Origin: Acinetobacter sp. NCu2D-2
Lineage (GTDB): Bacteria > Pseudomonadota > Gammaproteobacteria > Pseudomonadales > Moraxellaceae
DNA length: 64,000 nucleotides
Assembly (NCBI RefSeq): GCF_001647675.1
Contig: NZ_CP015594.1
Span: forward strand, 1,178,001-1,242,000
Direction of reading: 5' to 3'
Below the pieces are notes generated by a model that ran no database searches, was not told where the DNA came from, and saw nothing but the letters and a program-made list of their open reading frames with translations. Positions 46,642-55,344 of the stretch are shown here, one piece after another. Made by a program: the position numbers and the translations under genes. The first letter of the stretch is position 1. Each line of letters opens with the position of its first letter.

Positions 46642-47103
46642 ATGAAAAGAATAGGTTTGTCTTTACTCTGTATATTAAGTTCATCTTTTGTGTTGGCTAC
46701 AGATCAAAAAAATACGGTTAAGGCGGATGTACCCAATACCTTTAAAGTAGTGACACGTCCTGAAATTACCGGGTTGTGGGGCATGCAAATTAAGCCAAAT
46801 AATCAATGTATTGAGTACTACAATTTTAAAGCGAATAACAGTGTAATTATTAAGAGTGGCGAAGAATGGTCATCAGGTATCTATAACTATCAACCTGTAT
46901 CGGATCCAACCCAAGAAATCCCAGCATTAGTATTACAAGTTAAATATGACAACAATGAAAAAGACTGCTCTGGAAATCAGGAAGACCAAACAGGGGAAAT
47001 CAGTCAATATTTCGTCAAATGGAAAAATCCAACCACGATTGATTTTTGTGTGAATGAAAAAGGCGAACAGTGTTTTGCCACGCTAAAGCGTGTTTTACCT
47101 TAA
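46642..47103 (+). CDS. Exported hypothetical protein
   Basis: This 153-aa protein has a signal peptide (MKRIGLSLLCILSSSFVLA, cleavage about residue 19) and four Cys residues in the mature part that could form two disulfides. The segment ITGLWGMQI followed by CIEYYNFKANN recalls small lipocalin-like periplasmic proteins, but the family is not certain. It ends at a strong bidirectional hairpin. The 260 bp upstream are AT-rich without a recognisable gene. Confidence 0.75.
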   Translation: MKRIGLSLLCILSSSFVLATDQKNTVKADVPNTFKVVTRPEITGLWGMQIKPNNQCIEYYNFKANNSVIIKSGEEWSSGIYNYQPVSDPTQEIPALVLQVKYDNNEKDCSGNQEDQTGEISQYFVKWKNPTTIDFCVNEKGEQCFATLKRVLP

Positions 47104-47114
47104 GTATTCCAATA

Positions 47115-47142
47115 AAAAACCGCTGATCATCAGCGGTTTTTA
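47115..47142. terminator. Bidirectional terminator between the exported protein and accC
   Basis: The stem ACCGCTGA/TCAGCGGT, extended by A/T pairs, has T-rich tails on both strands and lies between convergent genes. Confidence 0.88.
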
Positions 47143-47154
47143 TATAAAGAAAAA

Positions 47155-48519
47155 TTAAGATTTTTCTTCAGCACCTTCAAGTTGCTTTAACAAATGTGTT
47201 TCAAGATAATGGATATCCATTGCTTGTGCACAGAAGTTTTCATCTTGAAGAATAAGATCTTTATGAAGTGGAATATTGGTTTTGATTCCTGTCAAAATGA
47301 TCTCATCTAATGCTTGTTTCATACGGGCAATAGACGTTTCACGATCTTTACCATGTGCAATAAGTTTTGCAATCATAGAGTCGTAATACGGTGGAATGCT
47401 ATAACCTGGATAAATATGTGAATCTAAACGAATACCTGCACCGCCTGGGGCGTAGAAGCTTTCAATCTTACCCGGTGATGGCATAAATGTTGAAGGATCT
47501 TCAGCATTGATACGACATTCGATCGCGTGACCATGTAACTTAATATCGTCTTGTTCGATATTCAGACCTAGACCTGCTGCAACACGAAGCTGTTGTTCAA
47601 TAATATCAACGCCTGTTACCATTTCAGTTACAGGGTGTTCAACTTGAACACGTGTATTCATTTCAATAAAGAAGAATTCACCATCTTCAAATAAGAATTC
47701 GAAAGTACCCGCACCGCGGTATTGCATCATCTTACATGCATTCACGCAGGCTTCTAAAATATCTGCACGCGCTTTTTCAGGTAGGTTTGGAGCTGGTGCT
47801 TCTTCAAGCACTTTTTGATGGCGGCGCTGTAATGAACAGTCACGATCGTACAAGTGAATTGCATGACCATTACCATCACCTAAAATTTGCACTTCAACGT
47901 GGCGTGGTTTTTGGAGGAAACGTTCCATATACACGGTGTCGTCGCCGAACCACATTTCAGCATCACGTTGTGCTGCTTGAACAGATTCAAGTAGGGTATC
48001 GAGGCGTTCAACAATACGCATACCACGACCACCACCACCAGAAGCTGCTTTCACGATTAATGGGAAGCCAATTTGTTTTGCTTCAGCCACCGCATTGTTG
48101 GTTGTCACTGCATGAGCAGAACCTGGAACTGTAGGAACACCTGCCTTACGCATCGCGGTAATAGCAGAAACTTTGTTCCCCATTAGTCGAATATGTTCAG
48201 GACGTGGACCAATAAAGATAAAGCCAGAGTTTTCGACAATTTCAGCAAATTCAGCATTTTCTGATAGGAAACCATAACCAGGGTGAATGGCATCCGCCCC
48301 TGTGATTTCTGCCGCTGTGATAATGGCTGGAATATTCAAATAGCTATCGCTACTTGCACCCGGACCAATACATACCGCTTCATCGCAGAAGCGTAAATGC
48401 ATGAGATCTTTGTCTGCATCTGAGTAGACACCAACGGTCTTAATACCCAAAGTTTTGCAAGCACGGGTAATGCGTAATGCAATCTCACCGCGGTTTGCAA
48501 TTAAAACTTTTTGCAACAT
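47155..48519 (-). CDS. accC: Biotin carboxylase subunit of acetyl-CoA carboxylase
   Basis: This 454-aa ATP-grasp enzyme carboxylates biotin on AccB, the first half of malonyl-CoA formation for fatty acids. Motifs are [20 protein letters not shown], the glycine-rich ATP loop [12 protein letters not shown], and the catalytic [13 protein letters not shown]. Length is standard. It is 18 bp after accB in the aroQ-accB-accC operon. Confidence 0.97.
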   Translation of the reverse strand: MLQKVLIANRGEIALRITRACKTLGIKTVGVYSDADKDLMHLRFCDEAVCIGPGASSDSYLNIPAIITAAEITGADAIHPGYGFLSENAEFAEIVENSGFIFIGPRPEHIRLMGNKVSAITAMRKAGVPTVPGSAHAVTTNNAVAEAKQIGFPLIVKAASGGGGRGMRIVERLDTLLESVQAAQRDAEMWFGDDTVYMERFLQKPRHVEVQILGDGNGHAIHLYDRDCSLQRRHQKVLEEAPAPNLPEKARADILEACVNACKMMQYRGAGTFEFLFEDGEFFFIEMNTRVQVEHPVTEMVTGVDIIEQQLRVAAGLGLNIEQDDIKLHGHAIECRINAEDPSTFMPSPGKIESFYAPGGAGIRLDSHIYPGYSIPPYYDSMIAKLIAHGKDRETSIARMKQALDEIILTGIKTNIPLHKDLILQDENFCAQAMDIHYLETHLLKQLEGAEEKS

Positions 48520-48537
48520 TTTAAATCCCCGAGGTGA

Positions 48538-48954
48538 TTAGGCGCGGTAGCGGAAAAGTGGTTGACCAAATTGAATCACTTCGCCGTTTTTCACTAAAAT
48601 TTCTTCAATCACGCCGCTTTGAGTTGCTTCAATCGGGTTCATGATTTTCATTGCTTCGATAATACCGAGGGTTTCACCTGCCGCAACAGTTTGACCAACT
48701 TTAACAAAATTTGCTTCGCCTGGACTTGGTGCTGCATAGAACACACCAACCATCGGAGATTTTTCCACAGCACCACGTGGTGATTTTGCTGCAGGGACAT
48801 CAGCAGCTGGTGCAGGCATTGCAGGAACAGCTGCTGCAACAACTGGATTACGACGAGTTAATGCAATCGATTGATCGCCTTCTTTAACTTCGATCGCCTG
48901 TAAGTCAGATTCAATCATCAAATCGATGAGTTTCTTGATTTTACGGATATCCAT
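48538..48954 (-). CDS. accB: Biotin carboxyl carrier protein of acetyl-CoA carboxylase
   Basis: This 138-aa carrier holds the biotin that shuttles CO2 between AccC and the carboxyltransferase. The biotinylation Lys is in EAMKIMN (about residue 103). The N-terminal part (DIRKIKKLIDLMIESDLQAIEV) is typical, followed by a Pro/Ala linker (about 38-60) and the thumb-containing biotinyl domain (VGVFYAAPSPGE). It is placed between aroQ and accC. Confidence 0.96.
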   Translation of the reverse strand: MDIRKIKKLIDLMIESDLQAIEVKEGDQSIALTRRNPVVAAAVPAMPAPAADVPAAKSPRGAVEKSPMVGVFYAAPSPGEANFVKVGQTVAAGETLGIIEAMKIMNPIEATQSGVIEEILVKNGEVIQFGQPLFRYRA

Positions 48955-48970
48955 GAGACAGTATTCCTAA

Positions 48971-49426
48971 TTAAGATTGCTTAGAAGATTGAATTTTTTC
49001 AATGACGTAGTCGAGTGCGGCTACATAACCTTTTGCACCTAAACCACAGATCACACCAATCGCTTTATCGGACAAATACGAGTGATGACGAAATGCTTCG
49101 CGTGCATGTACATTGGATAAATGCACTTCGATAAATGGAATTGCTACGCCAAGTAGAGCATCACGTACAGCAACAGAGGTATGTGTTAATGCTGCTGGAT
49201 TAATAATGATGTATTCAACGCCATCTTTTTGTGCTTGGTGGATACGGTCTACAACCGCACCTTCCCAATTACTTTGGAACGTATCAAGAGAAATTTGGGC
49301 TTGATTCGCCTGAGAGACAAGCTGCTGATTGATATCATCTAGAGTTAGGTGACCATAAACTTCCGGTTCTCGCTGTCCTAGCAAATTAAGATTCGGTCCA
49401 TGAATGACCAAAATGGTCGAACTCAT
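48971..49426 (-). CDS. aroQ: Type II 3-dehydroquinate dehydratase
   Basis: This 151-aa enzyme converts 3-dehydroquinate to 3-dehydroshikimate in aromatic biosynthesis. Family landmarks are [17 protein letters not shown] with the active-site Tyr, [17 protein letters not shown], and [16 protein letters not shown] with the catalytic His. It heads an operon with accB and accC, the order also found in Pseudomonas. Confidence 0.96.
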   Translation of the reverse strand: MSSTILVIHGPNLNLLGQREPEVYGHLTLDDINQQLVSQANQAQISLDTFQSNWEGAVVDRIHQAQKDGVEYIIINPAALTHTSVAVRDALLGVAIPFIEVHLSNVHAREAFRHHSYLSDKAIGVICGLGAKGYVAALDYVIEKIQSSKQS

Positions 49427-50102
49427 TCAGCATGCTCCAATAAGAAATTGTTAATGAAACTTTGCAAGATGCTTGCAAAGTTTGATCATTATTGCACAAA
49501 AATCGAGGTTTTTTCGAAAATTTCTTATAAGTGGTTAAGAAATTAACTGCAAAATGTGGACACTATAATGAAAAACTTGCAGCGATTTAGCAATGTTAAA
49601 AAATGACATTTCTTCTAATTTGCATTGTTTATGTATTGTAAGCAGGATTGGCAAAAAGGTTTAATCGCATTTTTGTAACTAAAGAAATGAAACGAACCTA
49701 AAACATCCTAACTGTTTTTATTTTGATCAGATTAGCACGACAATTTGTCTTTGAATAATATATTTTTGTCAGTTCGTCACAAATTTTACAATGCTTAAAA
49801 AAATTGAAATACAGATAAAATAAAGATAAGGATATGCTTTCATTTAAATTAAATATTTGAAAATAAAATATATTCTATAAATTATGAAATACTGGTGAAT
49901 CTAATTCTGGTTCTAAAATACTTACTTTGTTCTTGTGAGCAATTTCATGAGTTCCAGACAATTTTATTTATTTTGTATTTAAGAACTTAATTTTTATTTA
50001 AGCCAACTCAATGTTCATTTTATTTCACTTCATACAAAACAATTTAACGGGTCAATGTTTTATAGGTGGCATAAGCTGTTGAAATTTTGAAGTAGCAATA
50101 GA
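49427..50102. other. 676-bp AT-rich gap upstream of aroQ-accBC
   Basis: No convincing protein gene is seen. A 10-bp inverted repeat (49459-49481) lies about 35 bp before the aroQ start. Around 49560-49600 there are TATAAT-like and TTGCTA-like elements that could form the aroQ promoter, and a TATAAT also reads on the plus strand at about 49571. The rest is featureless A/T-rich sequence up to the end of the cdsA-like gene. Confidence 0.5.
49459..49481 (-). other. Hairpin in the aroQ leader region
   Basis: A perfect inverted repeat ACTTTGCAAG/CTTGCAAAGT is separated by ATG. There is no upstream gene for it to terminate, so it may act in the aroQ-accBC leader RNA or as a palindromic protein-binding site. 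Confidence 0.45.
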
Positions 50103-51041
50103 CTAAGACCACCAGTAACGTAGGATATGAAAGAAGATCGGTGCAGAAAAACAAATAGAATCTATACGATCTAACATTCCACCATGTCCTTGTATCATTT
50201 GTCCCCAATCTTTGACCCCGCGGTCGCGTTTGATTGCTGACATGACTAAGCCACCAAAAAAACCAAAAATACAAATGACTAATCCAATACCTGCAGCTTG
50301 AAGATAGTTAAAAGGTGTCAGCCATGACATTGCCACACCGAGTAGCGTCGCAAGTAATATACCGCCTAAAAGTCCTTCAATCGTTTTAGAGGGAGAAAGC
50401 CGAGGTGCGACTTTGTGTTTGCCAAATAATTTACCGCAGACATACTGCAATACGTCTGAGGCTTGCACCACCATAATGAGCCAAATCGCCAACCAAATTT
50501 TTTCACCCTCAAAGCCAGGTAATTTGAGATTGAGTAATGCGGGAACGTGCGAAATACAGAACACGCTAACCATTAAACCCCATTGGATTTTTGACGAACG
50601 CTCAAGAAAACGCATCGTGTCTTCAGTTTTTAAGCTGGCAATGGGTAGCAATAAAAATACATAAAGGGGAATAAAGATTGAATACAACCCGTACCAATCT
50701 ATATAGACCAAATAATATTGATAAGGAATAACAAAATAAAAAGCGATCAGAAGTGGGAGATAATCTCCCATCCGTGTAGGCAATAAACTGATAAATTCTC
50801 TGAGAGCAAAGAGCGAAATCAGCCCAAACAAAATAATAAAAGCTGCCTTACCTAAGAAAATGGCAATCCCCAAGACAATCAGCATCACCCACCAAGCATT
50901 AATTCGGGCAACGAGATTTTCCACGACAGGTGAAGGCTGAACTTTGTGTTTGCGGCGGATAATAGATGCAATCGTTGAGGCAATAATCAGAATGACCGCA
51001 AATATAGCAAACAGTAGAAAAGTGGATTGATGATTGGTCAT
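50103..51041 (-). CDS. CdsA-family phosphatidate cytidylyltransferase (YnbB-like)
   Basis: This 312-aa inner-membrane enzyme makes CDP-diacylglycerol from phosphatidic acid and CTP. About eight hydrophobic helices are followed by the family signature SAIKRDRGVKDWGQMIQGHG and the GGMLDRIDS continuation near the C-terminus, with all the expected basic and acidic residues. It closes a six-gene lipid operon 1 bp after the acyltransferase. By context it corresponds to E. coli YnbB, a CdsA paralogue; a separate housekeeping cdsA is expected elsewhere in the genome. Confidence 0.9.
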   Translation of the reverse strand: MTNHQSTFLLFAIFAVILIIASTIASIIRRKHKVQPSPVVENLVARINAWWVMLIVLGIAIFLGKAAFIILFGLISLFALREFISLLPTRMGDYLPLLIAFYFVIPYQYYLVYIDWYGLYSIFIPLYVFLLLPIASLKTEDTMRFLERSSKIQWGLMVSVFCISHVPALLNLKLPGFEGEKIWLAIWLIMVVQASDVLQYVCGKLFGKHKVAPRLSPSKTIEGLLGGILLATLLGVAMSWLTPFNYLQAAGIGLVICIFGFFGGLVMSAIKRDRGVKDWGQMIQGHGGMLDRIDSICFSAPIFFHILRYWWS

Positions 51042-51042
51042 C

Positions 51043-51699
51043 TTATAAATACTCCACTTCTTTTAATGCCAAAAGTTGTTTTCTAGCCAACTCTAAAAAT
51101 AATGCTTTATCCATATCTTGGGAAACGGCTAAGGGTTGCCCAAAACTAACTGTTGATAATAGAGGAAGAGGAATAAGTGCGCCTTTAGGCATGACTCTTT
51201 TTAAATTTGAAATCCAAACAGGTATAATTTCGACATGAGGATGATTTTGATATAAATGATACAGCCCACTTTTAAAAGCTAAGAGTTCAATATCATCATC
51301 AAGGTTGCGTGTTCCTTCTGGGAAAAAAATGATGGAATCACCAGATTGAAGTACATCTTTGACACTTTGTAGCGGGTCTTGTGTATCTGTTCGCGTGCGC
51401 TGAATGGTAATTCCTGAAAAGGTGTCTTCAATTAGAAAACGGCGAAAACCATCTTTAAGCCAATAGTCAGAAGCTGCGACAGGACGTGTTCGACGACGCA
51501 GTGGTGTTGGGAGAGAAGACCACAATAAAATAAAGTCGATGTGACTATTATGATTGGCATAATAAATACGTTGTTTGAGTTCTGGTTGACAGCCAAACCA
51601 TAAGCTACGTGCACCGGTTAACAGTCGCGCACTACGACGAATCGTAAAAGAAATAAAAGCAGCGAGAGATTGAAATAAAAAGCGTGGTTTATATGCCAT
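51043..51699 (-). CDS. PlsC-type lysophospholipid acyltransferase
   Basis: This 218-aa protein carries the glycerophospholipid acyltransferase motifs NHNSHIDFILLW (HxxxxD form, motif I) and IFFPEGTRNLDDD (motif III). It should acylate a lysophospholipid or lysophosphatidic acid at the membrane face. The short N-terminal hydrophobic region (about 5-20) is a likely membrane anchor. It is encoded between a small membrane protein and the CdsA-like gene, where it could supply phosphatidic acid. Confidence 0.9.
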   Translation of the reverse strand: MAYKPRFLFQSLAAFISFTIRRSARLLTGARSLWFGCQPELKQRIYYANHNSHIDFILLWSSLPTPLRRRTRPVAASDYWLKDGFRRFLIEDTFSGITIQRTRTDTQDPLQSVKDVLQSGDSIIFFPEGTRNLDDDIELLAFKSGLYHLYQNHPHVEIIPVWISNLKRVMPKGALIPLPLLSTVSFGQPLAVSQDMDKALFLELARKQLLALKEVEYL

Positions 51700-51735
51700 A
51701 GGAACGCTGCTCGTGTGAATTAAATTTGAATTGTT

Positions 51736-52158
51736 TTAGATCGTATTTTTATAAGTGCAGACACTGAGTATGAGTAATACATACTGTATCATATTCAGCA
51801 TAATTTGGATTTTAAATAATCGCAAGCAACCCTTTAAACGTAGTGTCCAATCCCGATTCTGCTTATCTGAGGATAATAATTTGAGTGTAGTCAGGGTTTG
51901 GTCTAATTCTTGTGTAAATTGCGGGAGCTGATTTGCTTCTTCTGGTATGTGTTGTAAGAGATTGAAATCAAAATATAAGCGAATAAAGATGTATTGATGT
52001 AGTAACATGATTAAAACAGAAACAATCAATACCGTGCACCAGTAATTGGGCATTAGAAGAATAATCAAGATGGTAAAAAAGAACGCGATATAACCTGAGA
52101 TTAGTAGTGGTAGTGATGATTTTAAAAGTGCTGCCATTGTCTTGATTTGTGTGATCAT
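51736..52158 (-). CDS. Small membrane protein of the lipid operon
   Basis: This 140-aa protein has three likely membrane helices: two near the N-terminus (about 12-33 and 37-56) and one at the C-terminus (LNMIQYVLLILSVCTY). A soluble helical segment lies between them. I do not recognise the family. Its start overlaps the end of the PAP2-phosphatase gene by 4 bp (ATGA), so it is translationally coupled and very likely works with these enzymes. Confidence 0.75.
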   Translation of the reverse strand: MITQIKTMAALLKSSLPLLISGYIAFFFTILIILLMPNYWCTVLIVSVLIMLLHQYIFIRLYFDFNLLQHIPEEANQLPQFTQELDQTLTTLKLLSSDKQNRDWTLRLKGCLRLFKIQIMLNMIQYVLLILSVCTYKNTI

Positions 52159-53537
52159 GGCGCTAGACCTTTAAGTTTTAACTGATAAATTTGTATTTGC
52201 TTAATTTGAGCAGGCTTGAGTACTACATGTGGGCGAGCTTGCGAGATCATTGCTATGGCTTGTTCAATACTGCTGATAGCGCCATGACTTATTAGATAAG
52301 CACATAAGATTGCACTACTTCGTGAATAGCCAAGTGCGCAAAAGAGTAATAGTTTTTGCGGATCTTGCTTAAAATTTAAATTTTTGATTTGAGTATCAAG
52401 TCGTTCTACAGCCTCAGCAAGTTGATTGGCTGCTATTACAGTTAAATCCAAATGTAGATACTGGCAATAAGAACTAGCATCTGATGTCATATGTTCAGAA
52501 AGAGAAACAGGTAGTTCAGCACAACAATCAAAAAGTGCTGAATAGGCTAAGCTCTGTTGAATTGAAGGTAGACGACCCAGATAAATTGCTAAATTCCCTG
52601 AGTGTATAATATATGAATCTTCAGGATGTTTCTGTGTCCAGATCCGTGAATTAAGCCAAGCTAAAGCAATATAAGGCGAAAATAAAATCCAAGAGGCGCT
52701 TGTAAATCGACCATGATTATTTTTTTGGAAGAAATGTGGACGCGCAAAAAAGTACGCGAGCGCAACGAGTAGTAAACTAAATGCTGGATAGAGAAGCCAA
52801 AGTGCCCAAGATTGAAGATGGAGACTCAGTACAGTAAGCAGAATCACACCAATTAAATATAAAAGACCAAGTTTGATATGTTTTAAACTCAGTTTTAGAC
52901 CCGATTGCCAAGGTGCTTTAGCGTGAATAGGAAAAAGCCATAAACAGAGTGCACCGACAAGAAGTCCCGTAGGAACATCAATAAAATGATGCTGCCATGT
53001 AGTGAGTACAGAAATCCCAATCAGCAGAGACCAAATATCGACTAGATTTTTGAAATAACCATTGCTATGACGGCGATAAAAATCCCAAAGGATAACTAAA
53101 AGCACAATATGTAGCGAAGGTGCTTGATTAAAAGGCTGGTCAAAACTCATTAAAATATCAAACCAATGACCAAAAAAACCTTCTATAGACGGGCGTTCAA
53201 AACTAAATGCAAGTGGATAAATAAAAAAGCAGGTAACTGAAATGAGCTGCGCAAAAAGCAATCGCAAACTCTGTTGTTTTAATTCAAATTTATTGCAACA
53301 GAGTAAAAGTGATAGTCCATAAAACAGATCAATCGACCAATAAGGCACAATGCTCCAAGACCAAATGGGAATGTTTTTTTCCCACGCAAAGACAACACTT
53401 GGAACATGAGTTAATGAAGAAGCATATTGATTGGCTAGTCCATAGCTCCAAAAGAAGAAAGGTGCAAGGAAGAGCAAAATAATAACACCATATTTCCATG
53501 TTCCATTTTCTCGAGGCATATCATCGATATTCTGCAT
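52155..53537 (-). CDS. PAP2-dual-specificity phosphatase fusion (YnbD-like)
   Basis: This 460-aa membrane protein has multiple helices (about residues 15-290) with a PAP2-type lipid phosphatase or inositolphosphotransferase core. Landmarks are the APSLHIVLLVILWDFYRRH segment and a downstream HHFIDVPTGLLVG. A cytoplasmic dual-specificity phosphatase domain (about 310-455) follows, with FCALGYSRSSA, a CX5R loop. The His usually before the Cys is Phe. The architecture equals E. coli YnbD. It could remove phosphate from a lipid intermediate. Confidence 0.85.
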   Translation of the reverse strand: MQNIDDMPRENGTWKYGVIILLFLAPFFFWSYGLANQYASSLTHVPSVVFAWEKNIPIWSWSIVPYWSIDLFYGLSLLLCCNKFELKQQSLRLLFAQLISVTCFFIYPLAFSFERPSIEGFFGHWFDILMSFDQPFNQAPSLHIVLLVILWDFYRRHSNGYFKNLVDIWSLLIGISVLTTWQHHFIDVPTGLLVGALCLWLFPIHAKAPWQSGLKLSLKHIKLGLLYLIGVILLTVLSLHLQSWALWLLYPAFSLLLVALAYFFARPHFFQKNNHGRFTSASWILFSPYIALAWLNSRIWTQKHPEDSYIIHSGNLAIYLGRLPSIQQSLAYSALFDCCAELPVSLSEHMTSDASSYCQYLHLDLTVIAANQLAEAVERLDTQIKNLNFKQDPQKLLLFCALGYSRSSAILCAYLISHGAISSIEQAIAMISQARPHVVLKPAQIKQIQIYQLKLKGLAP

Positions 53538-53558
53538 AATTGAATACTGCTTTAATCA

Positions 53559-55319
53559 TTATTTTTGAATTTTTCGAGCCACGGAAACGGTGAAAATGCC
53601 AAATTCATCGATACATTGGTCAATTTTTTCGAATCCCTCAGCTTCAACTAGAGCATCCATTTCAGCTTGTGAGCGTAAGCGCATGACCCATGCTTGACCT
53701 TGACGATGTGAACTTAACGCACGGGCTATAAACTCTTGCTGCGGATGCCAAATTTGTCCTGTATATAACAGATAACCTTCATCTTGCATGGCTTGGTAGA
53801 TGCCTCTTAATGATTGACGAATGAGTGCATTGTCGCTGAAGAGTTCATATAAGCCTGAAACGACAGCAAAATTGACTTTTGGTTCAGTGCTGGCTAATGA
53901 CTGCTCATCAAATGCATCAGCTTGAATAAACTGAACGGTGTCACTTAGTCCGCGTTCTCGAATTAATTTTTGACCGGATTCCACATTAATCGGACTGTAG
54001 TCTCGTAATGTCACTGATTTTGGTGGCACACTTAGAGCATGAATTGCATCTAAAATATAACGGCCATGACCCGCTGCAATATCCATCACGTGGAGTTCTT
54101 TGCCTTGTTTTAAAAGTGTGTTGGCATATTGCGTAAAGAGTTGTTCAATATGTTGCTTGCGCACACGAATGCCGCGCCAGCCAATTGCATTTAAATAGTA
54201 ATGGTCGATTAATTTACCGATGAGGTTATGACTTTCAGGTTGGTTGCGATATACAAAATCGAGGGTACTGCCTGAGTCGTATCCGGTTTGTTCTCCAATT
54301 TCTAAGCCTCTAGAAAAATGGCTTCCAATTTTTAAATTCTGTTTCGTTAAATCCCAGAAACGCTGCTTTAAAGAGCCTTCTGGAAGATGAGTGGATAGTT
54401 GTTCGGCTACAGCGCAACTGTGACCAATTTTATCTGCATGAAGCAGCTCAGGTGCTGTATAGGGTTGCTTAAAACATTGCTGAATAAAGCGCCGTATTTT
54501 CTCAACGGCAATAGCACGGTCTTTTTCACCCAATGTATCGTGATAGAAACCCTCTAATACATGAAACTCTTTTAAGGGATTGGGTAATTTGTCAAAGAAA
54601 GCCTTTTGAGGTTTTTGATGAACGACAAAGTCTGCACCTGAACTGAGGACTTGAGTGGGCACATAAATATGTGCTGCATCTTCCACGATACGCTTTGATG
54701 CTTCATAGAGTCCTAAAAGCATACGAACCGAAATCGCTCGGGCAATTTTAGGATCGTGCTCGTAGCTTTGAGAACGGTCACGGTCATGGGTGAGCATCTT
54801 CGCTTTCACATAGCTATTCACAAAAAAATTACCGCGTATTTTTTGCATCGCGGTTAAGCCTTGTTTAGCGAAAGGGATATATAACTTAATATCAAAAGCA
54901 GGTGAGGCTAAACATAAGGCACGTATCTTTGGCGCATAGTCATGTACCCATGTCGCAGCCAAGACTGCCCCAACACTTTGAGCCACAACTGCGATATTTT
55001 GTGGTGCAATGCCATAGTGTTGTTGTAGATGTTTTACAAAAAATTGAATGTCTTTCACACAAGCGGAAAAACTGGGTGCATCGCCACGTTCACCGGGCGA
55101 ATTGCCATGACCGCGTGCATCCCAAGCAAAAAAATCAAAATCATCAAGCTGTAGTTCATTGACTAAGTGAGCCATACGGTCTGAATGCTCATGTCCGCGA
55201 TGAAAAAGTAAAATTGCTTTTCGAGCAGCATTATTTTGGTTGTGCGAACTCGACCAATGTTGGTAAAAAAGCGGTGTGCCATCATGTGTAATAAATTGAT
55301 TTTGATTATTTTTATACAT
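53559..55319 (-). CDS. Alpha/beta hydrolase-methyltransferase fusion (YnbC-like)
   Basis: This 586-aa two-domain protein joins a lysophospholipase-like alpha/beta hydrolase to a class I SAM methyltransferase. The hydrolase (about residues 1-290) has its nucleophile elbow as AQSVGA and its His in EGFYHDTLGE. In the methyltransferase (about 300-586), motif I VMDIAAGHGRYILDAI begins near 411. Both catalytic cores look intact. The fusion matches E. coli YnbC. A natural reading is acyl hydrolysis or transfer plus methylation of the lipid made by its neighbours. Confidence 0.88.
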   Translation of the reverse strand: MYKNNQNQFITHDGTPLFYQHWSSSHNQNNAARKAILLFHRGHEHSDRMAHLVNELQLDDFDFFAWDARGHGNSPGERGDAPSFSACVKDIQFFVKHLQQHYGIAPQNIAVVAQSVGAVLAATWVHDYAPKIRALCLASPAFDIKLYIPFAKQGLTAMQKIRGNFFVNSYVKAKMLTHDRDRSQSYEHDPKIARAISVRMLLGLYEASKRIVEDAAHIYVPTQVLSSGADFVVHQKPQKAFFDKLPNPLKEFHVLEGFYHDTLGEKDRAIAVEKIRRFIQQCFKQPYTAPELLHADKIGHSCAVAEQLSTHLPEGSLKQRFWDLTKQNLKIGSHFSRGLEIGEQTGYDSGSTLDFVYRNQPESHNLIGKLIDHYYLNAIGWRGIRVRKQHIEQLFTQYANTLLKQGKELHVMDIAAGHGRYILDAIHALSVPPKSVTLRDYSPINVESGQKLIRERGLSDTVQFIQADAFDEQSLASTEPKVNFAVVSGLYELFSDNALIRQSLRGIYQAMQDEGYLLYTGQIWHPQQEFIARALSSHRQGQAWVMRLRSQAEMDALVEAEGFEKIDQCIDEFGIFTVSVARKIQK

Positions 55320-55344
55320 GGCATTATTCCTTATTTTTAAAAAT

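Noticed and set aside
49459..49481. Reading the palindrome before aroQ as a terminator
   Set aside because: No gene reads into it on either strand from the adjacent gap, and there is no T-run.
50044..50274. Open frame overlapping the end of the CdsA-like gene
   Set aside because: It overlaps the conserved CdsA signature in another frame and its protein is Trp/Tyr-rich nonsense.
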